Below are positions 1-6,930 of a DNA stretch of 41,881 nucleotides, piece by piece. Origin of the DNA: Thermodesulfobacteriota bacterium (lineage in GTDB: Bacteria > Desulfobacterota_D > UBA1144 > Nemesobacterales > CSP1-2); NCBI GenBank assembly GCA_035559815.1, contig DATMAT010000031.1:1-41881 (forward strand), written 5' to 3'. Below the pieces are notes generated by a model that saw only the letters and a list, made by a program, of their open reading frames with translations, was not told the DNA's origin and searched no databases. A program made the position numbers and the translations under genes. Each line of letters opens with the position of its first letter. Position 1 is the stretch's first letter.

Positions 1-161
1 TTCTCGTATCTTCAAAATAGCATTAAAAAACCAATCTGCTGAAGAATGATATGTCCATTTTTATCCGGCACATGTTAATCCCTTTACCACTTCTACTTTT
101 TGTTCACTACCTCTACCCGTGCAGCTATCTGTCAAATTGTCATTTCGAATGTTCATATCGA

Positions 162-227
162 TGTCATTCCGAACGAATGTGAGGAATCTTTTGTGTTTTA
201 AGATTTCTCCTTTCAGTCGAAATGACA
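162..227. repeat. Imperfect inverted repeat (MITE-like hairpin)
   Basis: Left arm 162-190 begins TGTCATTCCGAACGAA and right arm 200-227 ends CGAAATGACA. The reverse complement of the right arm matches the left apart from a few substitutions and a one-base gap, with a loop of about 9 nt. Hairpins starting TGTCATTCCGA are common non-coding intergenic elements in environmental bacteria. No coding potential is seen. Confidence 0.7.
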
Positions 228-376
228 GGTGGCAGAGTAGGGCTGAACAGTGTGGAAGTCGAGATAAATGCAGTTGAAGTCCAGGTGTCAGAATCCTAAT
301 TTGACATTCTTAGTATGTGCTTCTCACCTGTCATCGTTACAAACCCGTGAAGCCACTACCCTTGTCATTACCACAT

Positions 377-529
377 GTTACCCGATTAATACTTTCCGGT
401 ACGAGTTTAAATAGGAATCCCCCAATCTGTCATTCCCGCGCAAGCGGGAATCCAGTTTTTCAAAAAATGGGTCCCGATTAAGCTTGTCCCTGCACGTTAT
501 CCGATTAATACTTTCGGATACAAGCTTTA
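377..529. repeat. Pair of ~33-bp direct repeats
   Basis: Positions 377-409 and 496-529 share CCGATTAATACTTTC followed by a near-identical tail (GGTACGAGTTTA versus GGATACAAGCTTTA). The copies are in the same orientation about 119 bp apart, with the 429-453 hairpin between them, so this looks like a composite or duplicated intergenic repeat. Confidence 0.7.
429..453. repeat. GTCATTCCCGC-type palindromic hairpin
   Basis: A perfect 8-bp stem, ATTCCCGC (432-439) with GCGGGAAT (444-451), closes a GCAA loop (440-443). This is the widespread REP-like GTCATTCCCGCGNAAGCGGGAATCC element. Read in a coding frame it gives the false peptide SRLRGND, a known artefact of this repeat. Confidence 0.8.
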
Positions 530-566
530 GCGGGGAACATTCGGGAATGACGGGTGAGTGAATCAC

Positions 567-650
567 CGATTGGTCCCCTGGTTTAACCGGGGGGACGGGG
601 ATGACATGGGGGGAGGAGCCCCGACTTGGTCTCCTGGTTTGACTGGGAGA
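567..650. repeat. Two degenerate copies of a GGTCYCCTGGTTT repeat
   Basis: Copy 1 (567-596) and copy 2 (622-650) share a CGA-TTGGTCYCCTGGTTTRAC core and each can fold on itself (TCCCCTGGTT with AACCGGGGGGA in copy 1). The remaining sequence between 1 and 801 shows no gene, so this stretch is a repeat-filled spacer. Confidence 0.55.
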
Positions 651-801
651 TAATCAATCAGAACCATTTATAGATGAGAATGCTTGAAGTAGTATTTACT
701 CGATATCAATACATCTGCAGCTTGCAGAAAGTTTTTCATTTTTTATACAGTTCTGGTTACAATATTAAATATGTTATTTACGGTCGAAAATTAAAAACAC
801 C

Positions 802-1170
802 ATGGTTATTTCTCCAAGAATAAAGAGAATATCCTGGGGTAGAATAGAGGTAGAAGGTAACGAGAAGCCATTCAAAGATGCCAAACTCTTTCCCGGAGGC
901 TCCAGGGAATGGGATTGGAACGAAACCGGTACCCGTCATGTGCCGGGCATCCAACCCGCCGATGTAGAAGAATTGCTGGAGCACGGCGCTACTGAAGTGA
1001 TACTTTCAAAAGGTGTGTACGAGCAACTCCAAGTTTGTCCGGAGACCCTGGAGATGCTCAAGCAAAGAGGTATCACCACACATGTATTGCAAACCGAAGA
1101 AGCAGTTAGGCTCTACAACGAGCTAAGGGAAAAGAAGAGAGTAGGTGGGCTATTTCATTCAACATGCTGA
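802..1170 (+). CDS. Mth938-like domain protein (DUF498/AAMDC family)
   Basis: The 122-residue protein is a single Mth938-like domain over nearly its whole length. Family hallmarks are the N-terminal KDAKLFPGGSREWDWNETGT segment (about residues 26-45), the central LEHGATEVILSKG strand-loop, and the C-terminal VGGLFHSTC motif that closes the protein. Relatives include archaeal MTH938, mammalian AAMDC and the complex I assembly factor NDUFAF3, but the bacterial stand-alone protein has no settled biochemical role. The ATG at 802 lacks a convincing Shine-Dalgarno. It stands alone after an 800-bp repeat-rich spacer and just before the vapBC pair, so context gives no functional clue. Confidence 0.85.
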   Translation: MVISPRIKRISWGRIEVEGNEKPFKDAKLFPGGSREWDWNETGTRHVPGIQPADVEELLEHGATEVILSKGVYEQLQVCPETLEMLKQRGITTHVLQTEEAVRLYNELREKKRVGGLFHSTC

Positions 1171-1256
1171 CGCTTTAGGGGAAAGCTTGAATTATATTGA
1201 CATACACATTTCCGACGGTTATTTTGTGTATGATATTTCGATACTGGAGATACCGA

Positions 1257-1460
1257 ATGAAACGCACAAATATTGTCATCGATGAGTCATTGGTAAAAAA
1301 AGCGCTCAAGGCTACCGGACTCAAGACACGCAGAGAGTTGGTTGATTACGCCTTGCGTGAACTAATCCGTCGAGAATCCCAGAAAGACATTCTGGAATTA
1401 AAAGGAAAGGTTACATGGCAAGGTGATATCAAGGCTATGCGTAAAGGCCGAATATCCTAA
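1257..1460 (+). CDS. vapB: VapB-type antitoxin
   Basis: A 67-residue protein with the ribbon-helix-helix-like N-terminus typical of VapB antitoxins of PIN toxins: MKRTNIVIDESLV, then a helix containing TGLKTRRELVDYALRELIRR (about residues 17-37), then a short charged tail that would wrap the toxin. The reading frame is open from 1197, but the ATG at 1257 is chosen because GGAG at 1246-1249 lies 7 nt upstream and the family starts here. The stop overlaps the vapC start by one base (TAATG at 1460), the usual arrangement for translational coupling. By family analogy it should neutralise VapC and autorepress the operon. Confidence 0.88.
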   Translation: MKRTNIVIDESLVKKALKATGLKTRRELVDYALRELIRRESQKDILELKGKVTWQGDIKAMRKGRIS

Positions 1461-1855
1461 TGACTCTTGTAGATACTACAGTATGGATTGACCTATTCGC
1501 AGGCCGTAATACACCTCAGGTGTCTTCTTTTGAGTCATTGATAGTAAATAGAGAAGATATATGTTTATGCGGTGTTATTCTTACCGAGGTACTACAGGGA
1601 ATCAGAGACGAGAAAGAATATCTAAAGACAGAATCGGTACTTTCAAACCTAATATATCTACCCATGGAACATGGTACGTTTCTTCTTGCCGCTGGCATAT
1701 ATAGGTCACTTCGATCAAAGGGTATCACAATTAGAAATTCCATTGACTGCATGATAGCGGCGGTTTGTATTGAAAATAAAATACCAATTCTACACAACGA
1801 TAAGGATTTCGATCTGATTGCTAGAGAGTTTGATCTGGAGGTTTTAAAGGTATGA
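1460..1855 (+). CDS. vapC: VapC-type PIN-domain ribonuclease toxin
   Basis: A 131-residue PIN domain of normal VapC length. The acidic residues that bind Mg2+/Mn2+ are visible: D5 in LVDTTVWIDL, E43 in LTEVLQG, D96 in SIDCMIAA, and D114/D116 in HNDKDFD. VapC toxins are endoribonucleases that usually cut tRNA or rRNA when freed from VapB. All catalytic residues are present and the frame is intact, so the toxin is probably functional. It overlaps vapB by one nucleotide. The natural RNA target cannot be told from sequence. Confidence 0.9.
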   Translation: MTLVDTTVWIDLFAGRNTPQVSSFESLIVNREDICLCGVILTEVLQGIRDEKEYLKTESVLSNLIYLPMEHGTFLLAAGIYRSLRSKGITIRNSIDCMIAAVCIENKIPILHNDKDFDLIAREFDLEVLKV

Positions 1856-1909
1856 TTCAACTAAATCTAATATTTCAACCTCCTATGCCCGAAATCTTGA
1901 GTGGCTTGC

Positions 1910-2128
1910 TCATACTGCTACTATTAGAGCTTCAAAATGTTCTTCCGGAATAGGTAAACCGTCTTCTTCAAGCGCCGAAATATATCCCTGAATCGCTTCT
2001 TTGATATTGGCGATAACTTCTTCTTTGCTTTTCCCTTGGCTTACACATCCAGGAAGGCTAGGACACTCCGCTACCCAATAGCCATCTTCACCGGGATAGA
2101 TGATTGCTTGTCTCTTTGTTCAACTCAT
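1910..2128 (-). pseudogene. HicB-like antitoxin, start codon lost or frameshifted
   Basis: The minus strand from 2119 down to 1910 encodes a well-conserved HicB-like domain: RQAIIYPGEDGYWVAECPSL, then PGCVSQGKSKEEVIANIKEAI and a C-terminal helix ending EALIVAV-stop. No ATG, GTG or TTG lies in frame before the conserved region. The in-frame ATG at 2128-2126 is followed at once by AGT TGA. Deleting one G in AACAAAGAGACAAGC would give the expected N-K-R-Q-A start behind a TTG, so a +1 frameshift or a sequencing error is likely. No hicA-like toxin gene is visible beside it. It is convergent with vapC and divergent from the HEPN remnant. Confidence 0.65.
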
Positions 2129-2153
2129 TCGGCAAGTCATTTTTAGAACTTAA

Positions 2154-2537
2154 ATGATATCTTGGGTTATTTGTATTCCCCAACAAAAACAGAATATGAG
2201 AAAGCTTTTCGTTATTACTTTGTTTATAGTAGGGGTTTGGTTAGTCCTACGGGCTTTTCAGTCCTGGGAAGAGGCGTATTGTTCTAAATTATTTCTTGAC
2301 AAGGTTTTCCGGGAGATTGTTTCTATGCTAGGTCTTGACTATTCGCCCTATGCTACTAAGGAAAAAATCATCGACGAGAGATTGCTTGGCTTAAGAAATA
2401 ATATAGCTCATGGTAAATACCTTACGATAGATCTTAGGGATTACTTAGAACTGCATAGCGAAGTTATAACCATGCTGAACACTTTTAGAAATCAGATTGA
2501 CAACTCAGCCAATACTCAATCTTATCTCCGAAGATGA
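2154..2537 (+). pseudogene. N-terminally truncated HEPN-domain protein (MAE_28990/MAE_18760-like)
   Basis: The 127-codon frame holds the C-terminal half of a HEPN nuclease-like protein: from about codon 44 it reads as LDKVFREIVSMLGLDYSPY, then DERLLGLRNNIAHG with the RX4H signature (R81, H86), and it ends FRNQIDNSAN-TQSYLRR as in that family. Full-length relatives are about 200-250 residues, so roughly half is missing. The first 43 codons contain a hydrophobic stretch (codons 18-36) that does not resemble the family and may be out-of-frame decay. There is no Shine-Dalgarno at 2154; an internal ATG is at 2196. A real but shortened gene is possible; a remnant is more likely. Confidence 0.55.
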
Positions 2538-2694
2538 AAGACTTAGGTAAGGAAATATTGTAAGCCCGTTTTACCAAAAGTATACAAAAGACTTCTACAA
2601 CTATGACCCCGATTCCACAATCTTGCTCTTTGATAACCCTCCACACATTAGCTAAACTAAAGATTCACAATTCAATCCCAAAAGAGGAAAAGAG

Positions 2695-4002
2695 ATGAGC
2701 AAGTATCCGAAAGGACTGGAGATGTTTATTGACTACCGGTTTATAGATGCGGTATTCCAGCGGAGGTCGAGGAGATTCGGGCTGGGGATGGAGATTGACA
2801 AAGGGCCTCTCAAGTATCAATCCAAGCATAATTCCGTCCCGCTTACCGAGCTTGAAGAGGCACTGCTGGTCTGGACTGGGCTGGGAATAAAGAGCATAAA
2901 CCTTTCCGACTTTCCGCCACACGTGGGGCTCGACCTGGAGATGCAATTTACCAGTAAAACCATACCGGCACTCGGCGACGTTCATAGGACGGAGCTATTC
3001 TACACGAACGATAACGGCACGTACATGATTAAAATGCACGACAAAAAACCAGACGACTTTAAAGGCCTGGAAGGGTTGAGTCGAGAAGAAAGGGTAGAAA
3101 GAATACTGGAGCTATTCAAGGAATCGAGGATAACCCTCGAAGATAAGCGCGCACATCTGCCCAACCGTCCGCCTGGTATCGCCGCACATAATCTATGGAA
3201 TGTCAATAAACCGGGCACGACCGTGTTCATGCCGGTGACAGACCTCTCCGCTTGCATCATAAACCTCTACTTTTTCTACATGAGACCGGACCACCGGTTT
3301 AACTTTGTCGACGAACTCCACGGAATGAGGCCGCCCGGAACTGCCGGATGGCTCAAAAAGGGATTAATAGACGAAGGGAAGAGGATGCCGCTCATCGAGG
3401 CGGAATTGAGATTTGCCAATGGCTATATCGCTGAGCAGGCCTTCATGGGCCAGAACATGGTGCTGGCACTACAGGCTCTTGGCCTAGGCGGTTGGCTTTT
3501 CAGCGGATTTGCCAGCATGTTCATGCTTGGTGGGACGCCCTTTTTTAGGGGACTGGGCTTTAGGTTTATAACCCCGAAGATTAAGGGTGAAACCGGAAAC
3601 CCTAATCCGGTGGCGGTGGGTAAAGACGGTCTATTTGAAGCGTTTTGCCCTCCCTACTACAAAGATATGGGTGAGGCGGTGGAAGCGCTTAACGATTTAA
3701 AATGGAGCAACTGGGCATCGCATAAAATGCCCTACAAAAATCCGGAAGGGGTGATGCAGGAGATCGAAAGGCCAAGCAAAGAGGAAATCCAAATCGTGAA
3801 GGATATCTGCAACTACGTGTATGACACCTACGGTAGATTCCCCGCTTTCTCAGACCCGATGTTCTTGCGGTTCATGGTTCAGGCCCATCATCTCGACCTT
3901 GATTTTTATGACCAGTTTTACCCGGAGGGCGCTTATACGGAGAACCACAAAAATCACTTCAAGCTCTGGCACCCGGAAATCCCCGACCCGTTTGAGAAAT
4001 AA
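2695..4002 (+). CDS. Uncharacterised 435-aa protein with nitroreductase-like features
   Basis: I do not recognise this protein with certainty. The N-terminus (AVFQRRSRRFGLGMEI, then LTELEEALLVWTGLGI) resembles the RRSxRxF FMN-phosphate-binding start of nitroreductase-fold proteins. The later segment QNMVLALQALGLGGWL (about residues 253-268) resembles their conserved N-LALQALGLG helix. At 435 residues it is about twice the length of ordinary nitroreductases, with a large middle insertion rich in aromatic residues and a C-terminal extension rich in His, Tyr and Phe. No signal peptide or transmembrane helix is obvious. The ATG at 2695 has GAGG at 2684-2687, spacing 7 nt. It is monocistronic, with repeat DNA after it. 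Confidence 0.6.
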   Translation: MSKYPKGLEMFIDYRFIDAVFQRRSRRFGLGMEIDKGPLKYQSKHNSVPLTELEEALLVWTGLGIKSINLSDFPPHVGLDLEMQFTSKTIPALGDVHRTELFYTNDNGTYMIKMHDKKPDDFKGLEGLSREERVERILELFKESRITLEDKRAHLPNRPPGIAAHNLWNVNKPGTTVFMPVTDLSACIINLYFFYMRPDHRFNFVDELHGMRPPGTAGWLKKGLIDEGKRMPLIEAELRFANGYIAEQAFMGQNMVLALQALGLGGWLFSGFASMFMLGGTPFFRGLGFRFITPKIKGETGNPNPVAVGKDGLFEAFCPPYYKDMGEAVEALNDLKWSNWASHKMPYKNPEGVMQEIERPSKEEIQIVKDICNYVYDTYGRFPAFSDPMFLRFMVQAHHLDLDFYDQFYPEGAYTENHKNHFKLWHPEIPDPFEK

Positions 4003-4012
4003 AAGAATTTTC

Positions 4013-4201
4013 AACCACTAAGGCACCGCGGCACAAAGGAAGAATATGCATCGTAAAAAAGTGGTTTCAAGAAAAAGTTCAGGAATCAGAATACAGGAGT
4101 TAAAATGGTTTTTTTTCTGACTCCTAACTTCTCTATTCTATATTTCAACTTCGTGTCTTAGTGTTGTCTGGACAAAGCTCGACACAGGTTTTGTGGTTAA
4201 A
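4013..4201. repeat. Inverted-repeat element of the CCACTAAGRCAC family
   Basis: AACCACTAAGGCACCGCGGCACAAAGGA at 4014-4041 is matched in inverted orientation by CTTCGTGTCTTAGTG (about 4150-4164) and TTTGTGGTTAA at the right edge. This type of intergenic element (ACCACTAAGACACGAAG) is frequent in environmental genomes. Between the arms lies a second, weaker inverted pair (CAGGAGTTA with TGACTCCTA). Its right end contains the GTG at 4193 that would otherwise extend the next gene. Confidence 0.6.
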
Positions 4202-4210
4202 TGTTTTCAA

Positions 4211-5185
4211 ATGAAAAAGGTTTATATAACGGCCAATCTTCCCGGAAAATCAGTGGAGGATTTGAAGAGAGATTACAAAGTGGAGGTATTTTCGGAGGAA
4301 CGCTCGCCGACTGAGGAGGAGATACTCCGGGGCGCAAGGGATGCTCACGCCTTGGTGGCTATGGTTACAGATAGAATTGATAGCACCGTTATCGACTCAT
4401 GTCCAAGTCTCTTAGTTATTTCCAATTGCGGTGTTGGATACGAGAACATAGACGTAGACCATGCTACCAAAAGAGGGATCTTGGTGACAAATACGCCTGG
4501 GGTTCTCACCGAAACTACTGCAGACTTGGCTTGGGCGTTGATTTTCTCCGTTGCCCGAAGAATTATATCCGGAGATTCGTTTGTGCGGGAAGGTCGGTTT
4601 GTAGGCTGGAGGCCAACCCTTTTTTTGGGCGTTGATGTTCATGGAAAAACCCTGGGCATCTACGGCATGGGACGTATCGGCACGGCTATAGCCAGGAGGG
4701 CTAAGGGTTTTGACATGCGAGTTATTTACCACAATAGGAAGAGAAACGAAGAATCGGAAAAAGAAAGCGGAGCTATTTACGTTGATTTTCCTACTCTTTT
4801 GAGAGAGTCCGATTTTGTGGCCATTGCTGCACCCCTGAACGAAGGTAGCAGAGGTCGTTTTGGGCTCGATGAATTTAGACAAATGAAAAGAACTGCCGTA
4901 CTGGTGAATGTAGGGCGGGGTCAGATCGTGAAGGAAAAGGAGCTGGCATTGGCCCTTGAGGAGAGAATCATCTGGGGGGCAGGACTCGATGTCTACGAGA
5001 GAGAGCCGGCTGTGGAAGAGAAACTTTTGAAACTGCGAAATGTGGTCCTTCTTCCTCATCTGGGGAGTGCTTCCCTTGAAACAAGGGAAAGGATGGCCAG
5101 CATGGCTGTAGAAAATGTGGTTCAAGCGCTGAGTGGTGAAGCCCCTCGAAATCTGGTTAACCCCGAGGTTCTTGATACGAGGTAG
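4211..5185 (+). CDS. D-2-hydroxyacid dehydrogenase (glyoxylate/hydroxypyruvate reductase type)
   Basis: A 324-residue NAD(P)-dependent D-isomer-specific 2-hydroxyacid dehydrogenase, closest in appearance to D-glycerate dehydrogenase/glyoxylate reductase (GyaR/GhrB-like). Visible features are the substrate loop CGVGYENID (73-81), the Rossmann motif GMGRIG (152-157), and the catalytic triad R236 (NVGRGQ), E265 (YEREP) and H283 (LPHLGS). Basic residues after the second strand (NRKR, 175-178) suggest NADPH preference. The frame is open from a GTG at 4193, but that codon lies inside an intergenic repeat arm, so the ATG at 4211, where family homology begins, is preferred. It should reduce glyoxylate or hydroxypyruvate in the cytoplasm; the exact substrate is inferred. 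Confidence 0.88.
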   Translation: MKKVYITANLPGKSVEDLKRDYKVEVFSEERSPTEEEILRGARDAHALVAMVTDRIDSTVIDSCPSLLVISNCGVGYENIDVDHATKRGILVTNTPGVLTETTADLAWALIFSVARRIISGDSFVREGRFVGWRPTLFLGVDVHGKTLGIYGMGRIGTAIARRAKGFDMRVIYHNRKRNEESEKESGAIYVDFPTLLRESDFVAIAAPLNEGSRGRFGLDEFRQMKRTAVLVNVGRGQIVKEKELALALEERIIWGAGLDVYEREPAVEEKLLKLRNVVLLPHLGSASLETRERMASMAVENVVQALSGEAPRNLVNPEVLDTR

Positions 5186-5210
5186 GGGCAACTCGGCGAG
5201 TCGCCTCTAC
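5182..5210. repeat. GTAGGGGCGACTC-type hairpin overlapping the dehydrogenase stop
   Basis: Arms GTAGGGGCAACTC (5182-5194) and GAGTCGCCTCTAC (5198-5210) pair with two imperfect positions around a GGC loop. The TAG stop of the upstream gene (5183-5185) is part of the left arm. A degenerate relative lies at 39675-39701. It could act as a bidirectional terminator between the convergent genes, but there is no clear T-tract. Confidence 0.6.
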
Positions 5211-5217
5211 AATTTAT

Positions 5218-5706
5218 TTATCCGGTTGATGAGAGGCTGGGAAGGGGATTCTTGCCGCCGGTCAGCTTTTGCATTGTCTTGAAGACATCGCTTTCCTGAA
5301 ACTCGGAGGGATTTATGGGGTCTGTGTATTCGTCCTCGAATTGTCGGTCATAAGAAATTATAAAAGCCTTTGCCTTGGCTATCTGGGTCCTCATAGGTTC
5401 CTGGTCCAGCTTTCCCAGCACTAGCTCGACGAACTGTTTTCCCTTTTCATCTCCGTAGAGTCTTATAGCCTCTTCCATTATTTTCTGATGTACGTCCGGT
5501 TCTACCTTTTTCAGCTCCTCTACGTTCTGCTCTATGGGTTCATATATGGAAATTAGCTTTTTGCACAGCTCCCTTATGGTTTTCATGTTTTCGTGGATCA
5601 CATCTATTTTCTCCATCACATCGGGGAGGTCCTTCTCGTCGACATCGGAAAGGTCAAAACCTTTGTAGTTGCTGGGGTTATCATAGTCGAAATCATCCCT
5701 GGCCAT
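5218..5706 (-). CDS. Hypothetical acidic helical protein
   Basis: A 162-residue protein that I do not recognise. It is strongly acidic and predicted largely helical: an N-terminal D/N-rich tail (MARDDFDYDNPSNYKGFDL), a heptad-like stretch of hydrophobics from about residue 30 to 75 (MEKIDVIHENMKTIRELC), then a helical segment and a Pro/Ser-rich end. It contains no signal peptide, membrane segment or metal motif. The start is well supported: AAGGAGG (complement of 5714-5720) is 7 nt before the ATG. It is the last gene of the minus-strand run and follows aroE after a 238-bp spacer, so it may have its own promoter. Function unknown. Confidence 0.75.
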   Translation of the reverse strand: MARDDFDYDNPSNYKGFDLSDVDEKDLPDVMEKIDVIHENMKTIRELCKKLISIYEPIEQNVEELKKVEPDVHQKIMEEAIRLYGDEKGKQFVELVLGKLDQEPMRTQIAKAKAFIISYDRQFEDEYTDPINPSEFQESDVFKTMQKLTGGKNPLPSLSSTG

Positions 5707-5944
5707 TGTGCGTCCTCCTTATGGAGAATTCACTATACCGTACATTCTAATCATGATGAAAAACATTTCAACTGGTTTTGATTCGACCTTGAAATTATAT
5801 AGGATCCTGGAAAACATGGTTTTTGGGCGAGGCTGAAGCTAAAAATTATTCCGGACACGTCTGGAATCTCCATTTGGTGGAAATAGGAAGGCTAATATTA
5901 AGATAATTAAAATAGACCAGGCCCTGTAGGTCCTTACGACAAAG

Positions 5945-6793
5945 TTATTGGATGGCTTTTCTCATAGCCTCTACCGGGGCGTCTATTCCCGTCCATATCT
6001 TGAAGCTTTCTACTCCTTGATATAAAAGCATACTGAGTCCTCCGGAGACCTTGTGACCAAGCTCCTTTGCTCTTTTGATAAGCTCGGTCTGGCGAGGCTT
6101 ATAAACTAAGTCATATACCTTCGAGTCTTTGGGCAGGAACTCGAGGGGTATATCGAATAGACTGCTACCCTCCATTCCGGCAGAAGTGGCGTTAACCAGG
6201 AGGTTAGTGCTACCCAGACAGCTTTCGACCATCTGCTTATCCTCGGGGGAAATAGCCTCGATCATCGTGTCTTTGAAGTGCTTTTTGAACTCGGATACCA
6301 GTTTTTTTGCTTTGTCGAAGGTCCGGTTTATCAGGTAAACATGGGATGCGTCATTCATGCATAGCGCCGAAAGCACAGCTCGCCCCGCTCCCCCGGCTCC
6401 CAATACAGTCACACTCAAACCCTTTGGATGAAGCCCTAGATCCTCCTTTATCGCCCTAAGAAATCCTCCCACATCTGTGTTATACCCTTTCAGCTTTCCG
6501 TTATCGTTCTTCACTGTATTGACGGCGCCGGTAAGTGCCACCTCGGGAGAGATTTGATCTAGGAAAAAGGTCATGCTTTCCTTGTGGGGAATGGTGATGT
6601 TCACCCCGGCGATTCCCAGGGACTTGATTGCGCGAGCGGCAGACTCAAGGTCCTTAGGCTGTATATCGAAAGCAACGTATACGCAGTCTAGATCAAGCGC
6701 CTGGAAAGCACAGTTGTGCATTATCGGGGAAAGGCTATGGTTTACCGGATGACCAAAGATACCATAGACCTTGGTAGTTGCTTTTATGCTCAA
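5945..6793 (-). CDS. aroE: Shikimate dehydrogenase
   Basis: A 282-residue AroE that reduces 3-dehydroshikimate to shikimate with NADPH in the aromatic amino acid pathway. The N-terminal substrate domain shows GHPVNHSLSPIMHN (14-27), catalytic K71 (NITIPHKE) and D107 (YNTDVGG). The NADP domain shows GAGGAGRA (132-139) and the NRT motif (156-158) that recognises the NADP 2'-phosphate. The start is a TTG at 6793 with a GGGGG Shine-Dalgarno 7 nt upstream; no ATG fits the conserved N-terminus. aroQ, the preceding pathway step, lies about 9 kb away in the same minus-strand run. Confidence 0.95.
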   Translation of the reverse strand: MSIKATTKVYGIFGHPVNHSLSPIMHNCAFQALDLDCVYVAFDIQPKDLESAARAIKSLGIAGVNITIPHKESMTFFLDQISPEVALTGAVNTVKNDNGKLKGYNTDVGGFLRAIKEDLGLHPKGLSVTVLGAGGAGRAVLSALCMNDASHVYLINRTFDKAKKLVSEFKKHFKDTMIEAISPEDKQMVESCLGSTNLLVNATSAGMEGSSLFDIPLEFLPKDSKVYDLVYKPRQTELIKRAKELGHKVSGGLSMLLYQGVESFKIWTGIDAPVEAMRKAIQ

Positions 6794-6815
6794 ATATCGT
6801 CCCCCTTAGCCTCGA

Positions 6816-6824
6816 AGTATACCA
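6816..6824 (-). promoter_or_regulatory. Candidate extended -10 promoter element for aroE
   Basis: The minus strand reads TGGTATACT, a TGnTATAMT extended -10 element, 22 bp before the aroE TTG. A -35-like TTAGAC lies 19 bp upstream, a suboptimal spacing. This would let aroE be expressed independently of the ribF operon. Inference only. Confidence 0.35.
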
Positions 6825-6930
6825 CTAACATTCGAGAAAAGTCTAAGTTTACAGTATCTGAAGCAGGGCTAAAAGATTCGCTGCCTTTCGTATCAGCCCG
6901 CAAGGCGGCCTAATTCCAAACCTCAGCGGG

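Noticed and set aside
378-566. 62-codon minus-strand ORF
   Set aside because: Its peptide contains SRLRGND, the translation of the GTCATTCCCGC palindromic repeat; it is repeat DNA, not a gene.
567-650. Possible CRISPR-like repeats
   Set aside because: Only two degenerate copies with a spacer of irregular length and no cas genes nearby.
1197-1256. 20-codon N-terminal extension of vapB
   Set aside because: No ribosome binding site and no family similarity; the ATG at 1257 has GGAG at ideal spacing.
4412-5191. 259-codon minus-strand ORF opposite the dehydrogenase
   Set aside because: Shadow of a clear dehydrogenase gene with all catalytic motifs on the plus strand.
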